Positions 1 to 12,700 of a DNA stretch of 64,000 nt are shown in pieces. The notes beneath the pieces are model-generated. The model saw only the letters and a program-made list of their open reading frames with translations, ran no database searches and was not told the DNA's origin. Source of the DNA: Escarpia spicata. Its lineage: Eukaryota; Annelida; Polychaeta; Sabellida; Siboglinidae. Numbering within the stretch: the first letter of the stretch is position 1; each line of letters begins with the position of its first letter. The stretch is from the NCBI GenBank assembly GCA_963995525.1, contig OZ023205.1, forward strand, positions 46,578,704 to 46,642,703, written 5' to 3'. The translations under genes were made by a program, and so were the position numbers.

Positions 1-430
1 ACAGTACATGCATCACGCTTGTAGATCTCAACTGTAAACATACGCAGTACACACATCACACTTGTAGATCTCAACTGTAAACACACACAGTACATGCATC
101 ACGCTTGTAGATCTCAACTGTAAACATATGCAGTACACACATCACATTTGTAGATCTCAACTGTAAACACACGCATTACATGCATCACACTTGCAGATCT
201 CAACTGTAAACACACACAGTACACACATCACACTTGTAGATCTAAACTGAAAACAGATGCAGTACACACATTACACTAGTAGATCTCAACTGTAAACACA
301 CACAGTACATGCATCACGCCTGTAGATCTCAACTGTAAACACACACAGTACACACATCACACTATTATATCTCAACTGTAAACACATGCAGTACATGCAT
401 CACATTTGCAGATCTCAACTGTAAACACAC
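1..430. repeat. 43-bp tandem repeat, about 10 units
   Basis: The core is tgtagatctcaactgtaaac followed by CA-rich spacer. Units alternate between a gtacatgcatcacgc type and a gtacacacatcacac type, suggesting an 86-bp higher-order dimer. It continues beyond the left edge and lies in the plexin intron after exon 699-792. Confidence 0.85.
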
Positions 431-698
431 GCATCTTGTAGATGTAACCTGTAGACACATGGCAATACATGTGTATGATACATGTTGCCTGGTAATTTTC
501 TGATGAAGCTTGCTTATAGCAAACAAAACCTCACACGATGAAACAGTAAACTGACTACAAAATAAGTAAAAATAATACTGATCTGAACTATCCAGTCTGA
601 TTAACCTATTCACTCATAAACCCAATCAATACTATGTGGAGTATTGCTGCAACAGACGTGCACATCAACATACATGTCACCTCAATGTGCACTCTTAC

Positions 699-792
699 CA
701 TGTGTCTTGTTTGGACTGTCCAGTGACTTATTGTCTCCCCACAACACGTCGACGGCCACCGTCTTGAATGGCTGATTCTCTTCAAAGTTGAA
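699..792 (-). CDS. Plexin exon: end of IPT-2; leftmost exon in the window
   Basis: 94 bp, phase 0 to 1. It encodes FNFEENQPFKTVAVDVLWGD, matching the plexin strand (LPVxVxVxWxG). Acceptor gccttcag at 793, donor GTAAG at 698. The next exon is outside the window. Confidence 0.82.
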
Positions 793-3700
793 CTGAAGGC
801 ATCACCAACACATGAACACATCACATCACTTATCTATCTCATACAACTTGTTTACTTGGAAAGTTCTTGCAGGACATTGAACTCTTCAGAAAAAACATGG
901 CACAACAATTTGTTTGTGCTAGCTACAACTGTAAATGGTTGTGTTGTTTATAATACGAATACTCTGCGGACACTTTTTTTGTTTTAAACATTATTCTTTT
1001 ACACTTGTTGTACAAATCTAGTTTTACACTTCTAGTTTTAAACTTATTGTTCTACTATTGTTGCTTGATTGCTTTTTGTTTAAAGCTATGTTTAAAACTT
1101 TTGTATTTTACAATGTAGCTCTATTTCCTTTACACTTGTCATTATCTGTGGCTCATTTACAAGCAGTGATTTGATATATATCGACTGGTCAAACATTGAA
1201 AACATTTAATCAAATTTGTTTCACTTCTTGAAATCCATAGCTACATTAGACAGAGTCAAAATATAAAATTCTGCACAAATAGTCAGACAATGATAGAGAT
1301 AGAGGGGTAACTCTGTGACAATCTCTTTGAGGTATTCTGCACTGAGTAGACATCATTTACTACTTAGTGCTGGTTGATCAGAAGTGGTCATTCTTTGAGT
1401 AACAACTCTGGTCACTCACCTCAACAGCATGACAGGTAACATGAGTGGCTTCAGGAGTGACCGGTTGTGACACATTCGCAGACACAATCAGTCCTCCTCC
1501 AAGAGCAAACCGACACTTCAAGTTCTTGGCATACTGCTCCTAGAGTTAAACATAAATACAACCACTCATTCACAATGCTCTACTAAATGTTTTCTTAAAC
1601 ACTGCAGAAAATTCTGTATTGCATAAAAGATATAAAACATATATACAGAGTGGGGTTAATTATTTAAAAAAGAAACGGTGTGTTATTGTGTATCATGACA
1701 TTCATTCAAAGTGCCGCTTCAGGCCTCTTTCCAATAACAGCTATGAAATATTCAGCCATACAATATTACTGAGAAAAAAATGGGCCAAGTGGCCCTGAAG
1801 TCCTTTGGACTAATACGTCTATAAGTGTCCCCTGACCAAATGAGTGATAAGTCGGAAAAATTGTAACATTGTTTTCTTACATTCTTGTAGAGGTTGGGTA
1901 GGGTGCTTTACACAGTTTCAAAAATTATGACTGTTACAAAAATTTGTGAAGTTATGAAGCATTGAACATGGTAGGGATCAAAAAGTGAAAATGAAGAAAA
2001 CGGCTATTGAAGTTTTACATTATATATGCAAATGGACTGCATGGAAATATTACATGCATGACATTCAAATGTGGCACACAGTACGTATGTTATGTTGCAA
2101 TGATACACTGGAAGTACAAATGTGCTGCTACAAAAACTTATCAAGTTGTGCTAGATTATGTCTTTATATGTAAAACTAAGAGGACAGATTATTTGAGAGC
2201 AAAAGATAGACTCGCTGTTTGACAGTTTACAACCTACAGGCAGCTGTCCAGTTTAACAGGAGTCTATCAAACAATAGCAGGCACTACCACATGAAATGTC
2301 TATGAAAAATTAGAGAAAAAATTACTGAACAGTTTTTGAAAAAAATGGGCCAAGTGGCCCTGAAGTCCTTTGGACTAATAGGTCTATATGTGACCCCGGC
2401 TGACCAAATGAGTGATAAGTCGGAAAAATTGTAACATTATTTTCTTACATCCTTGTAAAGGTTTGGTAGGGTGCTTTACACGGTTTCAAAAAATATGACT
2501 GCTACAAAAATTGGCAAAGTTATGGAGCATTGAACATGGTAGGGATCAAAAAGTGAAAATGAAGAAAACAGCTGTTGAAGTTTTACATTATAAAACAAAT
2601 GGATTGCATGGAAATATAACATGCACAACATTCAAATGTGGCACACAGTATGTAATATGTATGTTATGTTGCAATGATACACTAGAAGTACAAATGTGCT
2701 GCTACAAAGACTTATCAAGTTATGCCAGATTATGTCTTTATGTGTAAAACTAAGAGGACAGATTATTTGAGAGCAAAAGGTAGACTCACTGTTTGACACA
2801 GTTTAAAACCTAGAGGCAACTGTCCAGTTTAACAGGGGTCTAGTGGCTTAATGCTGTCTGTTGACACAAGCTACTGCCAGTGACCAATTACACATTAGTC
2901 ACAGTTTCCATCAAATAGCAGGCAGAAAATCTTAGCTCCACAGCTGGGTGTAATACACAACCAGAGCCACCACTGATTCATGGTCAAGTAGATTAGCTCA
3001 ATGCACCAACTAAGACAATACACAACACTGTGAGTGACAGTGTCCAGAGTGAGGCCTAAGCAGTGTCCTCATTGCTGAATAGATCAATTAAACCTGCCAA
3101 GTGGGTGACATTCTGCACAAGTGTTCATTAATCCTTAGTGATTGTTCAGAACACCAGACTGACCACATACCTAAACAAAGCGAATGTAATAGGTGAAGAA
3201 CAGGCAGTGTTCAAATAGGGGTATTGGTTGAATTGTATTTGTCTCGACGCAAAAGGCTTTATTGTGCCTTCATCGATTATAAGAAAGCATTTGATTTAGT
3301 AGACCAGTCCTCCCTGTGGTCTAAGATAATTTCATGCGGTATTAATGGTATTGTGTTGAAAGTTGTATACAACATATACAAAAAAGCTAAATCATGTATA
3401 GATCTGTCTCGTCCTCATAGAAAGGTCGTAGTCTGTCCACTGAGACAGTATCCTCGCTATTCTCCATCTGCAGACGGAAGCACTTGCCCCAGCGGCGCAA
3501 AACCCGAAATGGGCCCGTGTACTTCGGAACGAGTGACGGTTGCACCTTGTCTGCGCGCACCAACACTCGCGTCGCCGTCCACAGATCATGTGAGCGACCT
3601 CGCCGTTTTCCATGCCACGGATTTTCGTTGAATGTCTGAGCCGCCATAGCCGATGACAACTCTTTGCCGAACAAGGAGGTGTCATCGATACTAGCTCGCT

Positions 3701-6700
3701 GTACAACCTGCTGGCCTGGTAGTGCAGGTTGCTGACCAGTGACTAGGATGGACGGAGAAACAACAGTGTCGAGGTTAGCAGCCGCTCTCAATCCAAGCAT
3801 CACCCATGGGAGTTCTGCTAGCCAATTCGTTCGTCCAAGAAGACGGGCACGAAGAGAGTTCTTCAAACAACGATGCATACGTTCAATTTTCCCATTGTGC
3901 TGGGGATGGTAACTTGTAGTTGGGTCTCGTGCAATTCCCATCAGGCTGCAAACCTCCAACCACAAGTCTGACACGAACTGGGACCCGCGGTCGGATGTGA
4001 TGACATCTGGCATGCCCCACCTGGAGAGCCACTCACGCACTAGCACCGTTGCACATGCTTTAGCGTTTGCTGCGTCACCGTGCATCGTCTTGGGGTAAGC
4101 CTCTGGCCAGCCTGTCCATCTGTCGATGATAGTAAGAAAAGTGTTCTTGCCTTCACACGCTGGGTTTAGTGGACCAACTATATCGATGTGAATATGGCTG
4201 AATCGTTTAGTAGGCGCAGGCAATCGTTCCAGTGGCATTTTCGTATGCACGTGAATCTTGGCTTTCTAGCAAGATTCACACGATTTCGTCCATTTCGCGA
4301 CATCCCTGCTGATACCTTGCCACCAGTAGGAACACTTGATGAGGATCAGTCCGGCCTTTAAACCTGGGTGTGCGAGACGATGGAGATTGTCAAACACAAT
4401 GCGCTGTAGCGTGGTCGGAACGAGAATGCGCGCGGGCGTAGCGCTGATGTCCGCCCACACACTAGTGCCGTCCTCACATTCGACCAAGGCTGGTCTGAAC
4501 CTGGATGCCGAAGAACGATGATGAGCAATCCAGTTCTGCAATGGCTGATCGCGTTCTTGTACAGACCCGATATCTGAAGGTGAAGGCAAGGCGACGAGTT
4601 GCGCTGGTGGTGGTGTGAAAATCGCACAACACGCTTGCACTCACGCAGTACGGTTATCAGCGTCTGAGAACTGTGACGAGTGGAGACGAAGTTGACACCT
4701 CTGATGAAGCCGGTGTTGTCACGCAGTCTGCCAATGACGTGTTGGCAACATTGAGTGACGGCGTTGCTGGAACAAATACCGGAGCCCGTAGCTGCTTCCA
4801 ATGCATGTCTCGCTGATGTTTGAGTCGCTGTACGAACATCTGATCAACGAGCACGTCTTCCTGTATCGCATGACGTGATCCTTCAGTCGGTAAGGTATCT
4901 GCATGGCACAGATCAACCTGCTGCGACGACCAGATGCCGATGGCGTTCATCGCAGTGGCGACTTTCGACTGCAACAGCACCCGAGACAGTGCATCAGTGA
5001 CGCCGTTCCGTTCTCCCTTCAGGTAGTGTAGTTGGTCCACAAACTGTGCGATTTTGAGTAAATGGCGCCACGGGATCGGAAGTGCAGTGTCAGCCTTCTT
5101 GGTAACGGAACCAACAAGAGGCTTGTGGTCCGTCCGAACGATGATAGGCTGACCTTCGAGGTATGAACAGAACTTGTCTACCGAGTATAACACAGCGAGC
5201 AGTTCTCGGTCCGTGGCCGAGTAGTTGCGCTGTGCTTTGCTAAGTTGCCTACTCTAGAAGCTGAGCGGTTTCCACATTCCACGTTGAAGTTGAACAAGAA
5301 CAGCCCCAACCGCGATGTTGGACGCATCACACCAAATCTTGGTCGGCGCGTCTAGCAGAAGGTGGACGAGTAGAGTGGCGGTAGCGATTGCGGCTTTCAT
5401 GTCCGCAAACGCGCGGTCATGTTCCGGCCGCCACGCCTCTTCGAAATCCTTCTGGCGGTTGACGCTCTTCAATCGTGAAAGCGATGCCATTTTCCCGGAT
5501 GCATGCGGCACGAAGCGATGGAAAAATGCACAGATTCCCAAGAAGCGTTCCAACTCTTTTGGGGTCGTTGGCACCGGAAACCGTCTGATGGCCTCTACTC
5601 GCTCCGGGGGAATTGCAATGCCTTGCAAGTCTACCACGTGACCAAGAAACGTAAGTGATGCACTTTATCACTGTCTATTGTGCGATTGTTGCGTTTGATT
5701 GAGCACAGAATGTATTTTGATCTCAACTAAGTCTCTAGAATAATCACGTCAGGGTCACCATTGTTAAGACCGTGAATATAAGCACAATAAAGACGATAAC
5801 AAACAACAGTGTGAGTGATAAATGACAAACTGTATTTCTCTAGTTTCCGTCGTCGATCCCAGTGAACGAAACTGTATGTTTAGTGTCACTACATACAACA
5901 TGTACAAAAATGCTAAATCATGTATAAATCAGGGCCAGGCTGTGTCAGCCTTCTTCTCATGTGATGTATAGGTATGGCAAGGAGAAAACTTGTGTCCTTT
6001 GTTATTTGCTATTTACCTGAATCATTTTGAACACTGTTAGTCACAATTATAACGGACTTGACATGGCAGCTGGTGAAATTTACAACAACTTTAGTGATGA
6101 TGATGATGTAGAAAATGTATGTTCTACTATATGCTGACGACACTAGAGTTATTCAATCAAATACAGATTTCTTGCTTGTGTATAGCAGAACTATGTCAAC
6201 TCTTCTAATGGTTGACATTTGGTTGTTTCAGGTGTCAACTATATTGTGAATCTGTAATTATTAGTCTATATTGATACAATTGATTTACACAGTACCCTGT
6301 CTACACAGGGCATGGCAAGCGTAAACAGAACAGTAGAATGCATTTGATATCAATAAAGTGTAGGATATTTCACCCTATAGTTGTCCAGAATATAAATTTT
6401 CTATGTTTGTCACCTACAGGTTTCTACAAACAATACATCTTTAACCAATAGACACCACAGTCACACCATTTTATAATAATTAAATGAACATCAAAATAAA
6501 CACAACTTGCAATTATAGAAAATCAATAGTTTTGAAGATAAAAAGTGTTAGGCAACTGTTCAGTCTAACAGGGGTCAAGTGTGTCTACTCTGCCTGGGCA
6601 CTGTGACCAATTAAAGATTAGTCAAGGTCTCAATGGAACAGTAGCCCTAGGCTGCAGAGTTTAGTCATGGTGTTGACTTTGTGGCACATTAAACAAAATC

Positions 6701-9700
6701 TACTGTAGGGGGTGGTCTCAAGGGCCCTTCTCAAAACCACATCACTAGATAATGTAAAACTTTTCCACTTTGGGGGCCCCTTAGAATGATTCAATCAAAT
6801 ACAGATTTCTTGTATATAGTGGCAGCACCCTAAGATACATCTATGCAAAATTAGAAAAAAGTTGCTGAACAGTTTTTGAAAAAATAGGCCAAATGTTACA
6901 TTTTTACCAGTTTTGGGGTCCTTGGAGGCCCTAGGGCGCCCTTAAAATGATTCAATCAAATACAGATTTCTCGTGCATAGTGGCAGTGCCCTAAGTTATG
7001 TCTATGCAAAATTAGAGAAAAAGTTGCTGAACGGTTTCTGAGATACGGCAGCTAACGGCGGACGGCGAACGCAGATTGATGGCAATAGTCCCTTCGACCT
7101 TCGGCCAAAGGACTAAAGACAGCCCCACAGAACTAATTATAGTTATTGCTAAGATGTTTATTATCTATTATCTGACATTGCGCCAACAGACTGGTGTATT
7201 GGGATCATTAAGCCTATATAATTATTATATAAACATAGCAGCAGACACTGGGACAGTGTGACTGCTGCCTAGCTAAATGGATGCAATGGTGCTTTGAAGT
7301 TAGTTCTTCTGCCAACTATCATTTTCACACATGCCTATAGGTTTAGTAGCTGCCAGCACACTACTGAGCCTAAACTACCATGTGTAACCCTGGTGGATAT
7401 TCTAGTACTATATATATATGTTAATTCACCAGAGGCCACTAGGGGTTAGAGGCCACACCCTGCTAGTTGAGCTAAACCGGTCAGCTATTGTATCAGGCGC
7501 AGTTTGCCCTGGGCCATTGACAGAGATACACCCACACTGGTAGAGTCTCTGGGCCCAGTAGTTCGTTTATACCTACGGTCTGGTAAGTTAGTCTTGTTAT
7601 GTGTATGCGTTATTGGTAGTGGGGTTTTAATCATTGCATTGTATTAGATTATTATTATATGATACATTAGAATAATACGTAACGTTAAATTTATTATTAA
7701 TCGTGTTATGTTTCCAATTTAGACGGGGATTATAAGGGCGTGGCGGTTATATATACTGGGTAGTTCAGTATTGTCATATAACTAATGCAACTGCATAGGC
7801 AGATGCTAGGTAATGTAGTGATACGAAGTACTATCTCGAATTCACTTGTGTGTATTGCTATGTCTCTTATTGTTGAACTATCCAGTTGTAACATTATGTG
7901 ATTATGTGTTACAGAACGTTGAGTATCCCTCTGGGAGCTGAAACATTGACAATTCAATAAACTCTGTCGTGCCCAAACAAGCACAGTCGTCTGACTTGTT
8001 TACAAGTGGTACCAGAAGTGGGGTCCGACAGAGTAAGCTCCCAGGGGAGTCGAGAAAGCATGGCGTCGGCAGACGAGAAGTTAGAGCGACTAGAGGAAAT
8101 GGTGGAAACGCTCAAGCGAAACCAACAATCCATCAACGTCACGGTTACCGCCCCTACGACCCGAAAATTAAAGACGTTCGAGGGTCGTTCGTGTGATCTA
8201 CACGACTGGATGGAAGATGCCCGCAACTGTTTGTCTTCCATCTCATCGGTCGAGCGGTTACATTTCCTGATCGCACACCTGGATGGACCTGCCCGGGAAG
8301 AAGTCAGGTATGCGCCAGAGGAGGAGAAAGACTCAGTCGATAAACTATTTGCTTTACTTGTGTCCACTTTTGGGGAAACCCGGAGTAATGCGCAGTTAAA
8401 GAAAGAGTTGTATGATAGAGGTCAAGGAAATAGAGAAAGCGTTAGGGATTTTTCCCGGGCACTTCTAGAAATCTCCGAAGGCTTATCAGACAAATCACAG
8501 AGTAAGAATGAAACTTTGATAGAGGTATTCTGCGAGAATCTGGTTGATCCACAAATCAAACGGGAAATGAAAAAATCGGTCCGCAACCAGCCTACGATTT
8601 CATTTAGTGCTCTGAGGTCGGAGGCGATCCGTCTCGAGGAGGACGGATTGAGCAGTATGTGTAAAAATGCATGTATTCGGGGAATTCATGAACCTCACCA
8701 CACCTCCGTCGACCCGAGTATTCTGGAACGAATTGCCACCCAGCTAGAACTACTCGCGACAACTCAGACGCAAATTGTTTCTTTGTTGCGAGCACAACAG
8801 TCGTCGGTGGGTGTGGAGAGGGGCGATAGAACTAGCAGACCGAAGCCCCGTAACAGTGGCTCGGTCTCTTGTGAATATTGTGGCCGAAGCGGGCACACTT
8901 ACACTAATTGTTGGAAACGTGCTGGGGACATGCGCCGTACTACAGATCAAACCGAAAATCGGGCATACGGGGGGCAACCAAATTCTAGCGCAACACCCCG
9001 TAATAATCAGGAAAACTAAGTAGCCCTACTGTCGAGCGTCACGCAGGCGGGTGTAGTAACATAGACTCTATGTTAGTTGACGCCATCATTGGTAAGACAC
9101 CAGTAATTTCGTGTTGTATATCCGGTGAAGACACCAATATGGTTTTAGACATGGGCTCTGAAGTAACGATTTTACAGGAGTGGTGGTTCAATGAACATTT
9201 AATGACGTCAGTCAATGGGTTAAAGGACGCATCAGCGTGGTTACGGCTGGAAGCAGCCAATGCTCTAGAGTTCCCTTATATAGGATACTTCACAGCCGAT
9301 ATAAATGTGTTGGGCACGGTCGTTAAGAACAAAGGTATTTTGGTACAAAAAGATCCACCAGGGTTTGTCCCCTCCCGACCAACGTCTGGAATACTGGGTA
9401 TGAATGTTTTGGGTGACATGCCAGAGATAAGGGAACTACTTCATACTATTGAGACCCATGATACTAACCCGAAACAGGATATCGATGGAAGAGTAGTGAA
9501 AATTGCAGGTGATACTAGAGTTAAGATACCAGCATGGTCGTCGTGTAACGTAACAGTATCAGGTCCACATTGCACCGGTAACGGAATGGTAGAGCCATTC
9601 GATGTTCCCCTGAAGGGAGGTTTACTACTCCAAACTTGTTTAGTAGGTTCCATCAACGGACATTTCGAAGTAACTATCCTCAACCCGACCTCCGAAGATG

Positions 9701-12700
9701 TGTGGCTACGTTCCCATTCACCTGTCGGGAGGATATATACGGTAGATGTAGTCGATCGGAATCAGGAACACTTCGTTGATTTCGAAGAATTGGATGACGG
9801 CTTGCGAGTGTCCCTGGAACCACGACAGGTAACTGCTACTACACGACAGGTAAGAAGCGAGCAATGTAAATATATATCTGATGCGTCACCCCTTGACCCT
9901 GAGTACAACTGGATGGAAGAGGTACACATAGGTGAGATACCGCCAATAGACAAAGATCGACTAATGGAATTATTGCATAACCATCAACAAGTTTTTGCCC
10001 AGGACGAGAATGACGTGGGATTGACGGACACGGTTAAACACCGAATATACACTTCAGACGACAGCCCTGTTAAGGCGGCCTATCGTCGCATTCCACCACC
10101 TCAGTTTGAGGAAGTTAAAGCGCACATTAAAGATCTAGTCCACAAAGGGATAATTAAGCCCAGTCAGTCGGAATTTGCGAGTCCGATTGTTATTTGTCGA
10201 AAGAAGAACGGTAAGATTAGGATGTGCGTGGATTATCGCAGGCTTAATACCAAGACAAGAAAAGATGCGTTTCCACTTCCCCGAGTGGATGAGATCTTCG
10301 ACCACCTATCGGGAGCAAAGTATTTCTCGACTGTCGATTTGAAATCGGCTTATAATCAGGTGGAGATAGACGAGGTTGATCAACACAAGACAGCGTTCAC
10401 CACCCCCATGGGGTTGTACGAGTACATGAAAATGCCATACGGGCTTTGCAATTCACCAGCAACCTTCCAGAGATTAATGCACATTGTATTCAGGGAAGAG
10501 ATGAATGAAAAAGTACTTATTTTCTTGGATGATATAATCATCTACTCCTCTACCATTGAAGAACACTTTGAACGACTGAATTTGGTGTTCCAACGACTGG
10601 CATCTCACGGTCTAAAGATTGAGCCCACTAAATGTTACCTATTTCAGGAATCAGTTTCTTATTTGGGACAGATAATCTCTAATGAAGGGATTTCTGGGGA
10701 TCCAGAGAAGGTGAACGCAGTAAGGGAATGGCCAGTACCTGAAAATGCGAGAGAACTCAAGGTTTTCTTGGGAACAGCGGGATATCACCGACGTTACATT
10801 CATCACTTTTCACAGTTGGCATCACCTCTATATGAATTGGTGGATCAAGATCCCAACAAAGGAAAGAAGAGAAAACCAGGTAGAAAGTGGAATTCAGCCA
10901 AACCGGTACTGTTTGTGTGGAGGCAGGAACACCAAGAAGCATTTGATTCACTGAAACATGCTCTTACTACAGCTCCAGTCTTGGGATTCGCTGATTTCAC
11001 GAAACCATTCATTCTGGAGACAGACGCCAGTCACCAAGGACTAGGAGCGTTACTACTCCAGGAACAGGAAGGGAAAACCCGAGTTATAGCCTATGCTAGC
11101 CGTAGTCTCAGGGGTCCTGAGAAGAAACGAACGGCTTATAGCTCTATGAAATTAGAATTGTTAGCAGTGAAATGGGCAGTGACTGAGAAATTCCGCGACT
11201 ACTTGTTGAGCGTGCCGTTTGTAGTATATACCGACAATAACCCATTGTCGTATATTCAGACTTCGGCAAAGCTAACGGCGGCGGAACACCACTGGCAGGC
11301 AGAGCTAGCCAGGTTCAATTTCAGCATTCGCTATCGTTCCGGAAGACTTAATGCATCGGCGGACGGTCTGAGCCGGAAACCACTTCAGACTGAAACAAAA
11401 GAGTTCACAGTCATCGAAGAAGACGAAATAGCTGACATCCTCCAAGTAACAGTGTTGCCGTGCGATTTGCGACATAAATTACTCAAGGCAGCAGTCTGTA
11501 CCACCACAGCACAGGTGCGATATACATCCAAGTATGTAGAGTCGCCGATCCTACCAAGTCTTAGTTCGGACGCGATCCAGGAGGCACAACGTTATGATCC
11601 GGTTTTGGGTCGAGTCTGGCAATACATAGACAGAGGGCGAGAATCGACACTCGGAGAAAGACGGAAAGAACAACCAGCAGTAGCGAAACTGCTACAACAA
11701 TGGGACCGCATTCAGGTCTGTTCAGGAAAATTGTGCAGAACCCTAATAGACCCAATGAGTGGAGAAAAAGTAAGCCAGTTGTTGTTACCGCGTACAATGA
11801 GAGAGGAGGTATTACAAGAATTACATGATCGGATGGGACATCAAGGCATTGATAGAGTTGAGAAGCTAGTACGAGCAAGATTCTACTGGCCGAATATGCG
11901 TTCCGACATCCTGAATTGGATTTTGAAGTGTGATCGTTGTAATCTTGCAAAGATGCCACATTTCAAGGTACGGACTCCAATGAATAGTATTGTGACAAGG
12001 GGCCCATTAGAAGTCATCGCAATAGACTTCACACTTCTCGAACCAGCTAGTAACGGCATTGAGAATGTCCTGGTCATGACCGACGTGTACAGTAAATACA
12101 CAATAGCCGTGTCGACGAGAAACCAAACAGCCCTAACGGTAGCTAAAACCCTGGTACGGGAATGGTTTCTGCGTTATGGAGTTCCGTGTCGTATACACTC
12201 TGATCAAGGGAGATGTTTTGACGCAAAAATTGTCAATGAGTTGTATAAGATATACGGTATCGAGAAATCTCGTACGACACCGTACCATCCCATGGGAAAT
12301 GGACAATGTGAGCGATACAACAGAACAATGCATGGATTGTTACGCACACTGACACCCGCTCAGAAGACCAAATGGCCGGAATATTTGCTAGAACTTACGT
12401 ATGCATATAATGTGACCCCTCATGCTGCAACGGGGTTTAGTCCATTCTATCTCATGTTCGGTCGTGTTCCGCGCTTACCGATCGATATCAAATTGCACAG
12501 TGACGACCCCCTCCAATTACAAACGGTTCATGGAGCCAACCTGGACTGGGTTGACTATCATCAGGCTAGACTGACAAGTGCCTATGCTAAAGCTACGGAA
12601 CAGCTGAAGTTAGACATTGCTAAACGAAAAGCAAGTTATGACAAGCATGTCGGGGAGAATGCACTGCGAGTTGGGGAACGTGTACATTTACGCAATAGGG

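Larger units (their letters stand above)
3387..5660 (-). mobile_element. Ty3/gypsy retrotransposon fragment (RT thumb, RNase H, integrase), decayed
   Basis: Read leftwards from 5637 on the minus strand: the RT connection (FLGICAFFHRFVP), RNase H (IWCDASNIAVGAVL at about 5300; RTDHKPLVG at about 5130; VTDALSRVL at about 4985), and then integrase. The RT catalytic core, protease and gag are missing and the ORFs are in different frames, so this is a dead, internally deleted copy. It sits within the non-LTR RT relic, in a plexin intron. Confidence 0.85.

Noticed and set aside
1985..2747. Short Met/Cys-rich ORFs in the 565-bp repeats
   Set aside because: Frames are not maintained between the two repeat copies, so no coding constraint is seen.
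7730..7984. 84-codon minus-strand ORF present three times (also 13477, 17076)
   Set aside because: Lies entirely within the LTR; recurrence only reflects LTR copies.
11561..11959. 132-codon minus-strand ORF, repeated at 15160-15558
   Set aside because: Antisense shadow of pol; repeated only because pol is duplicated.
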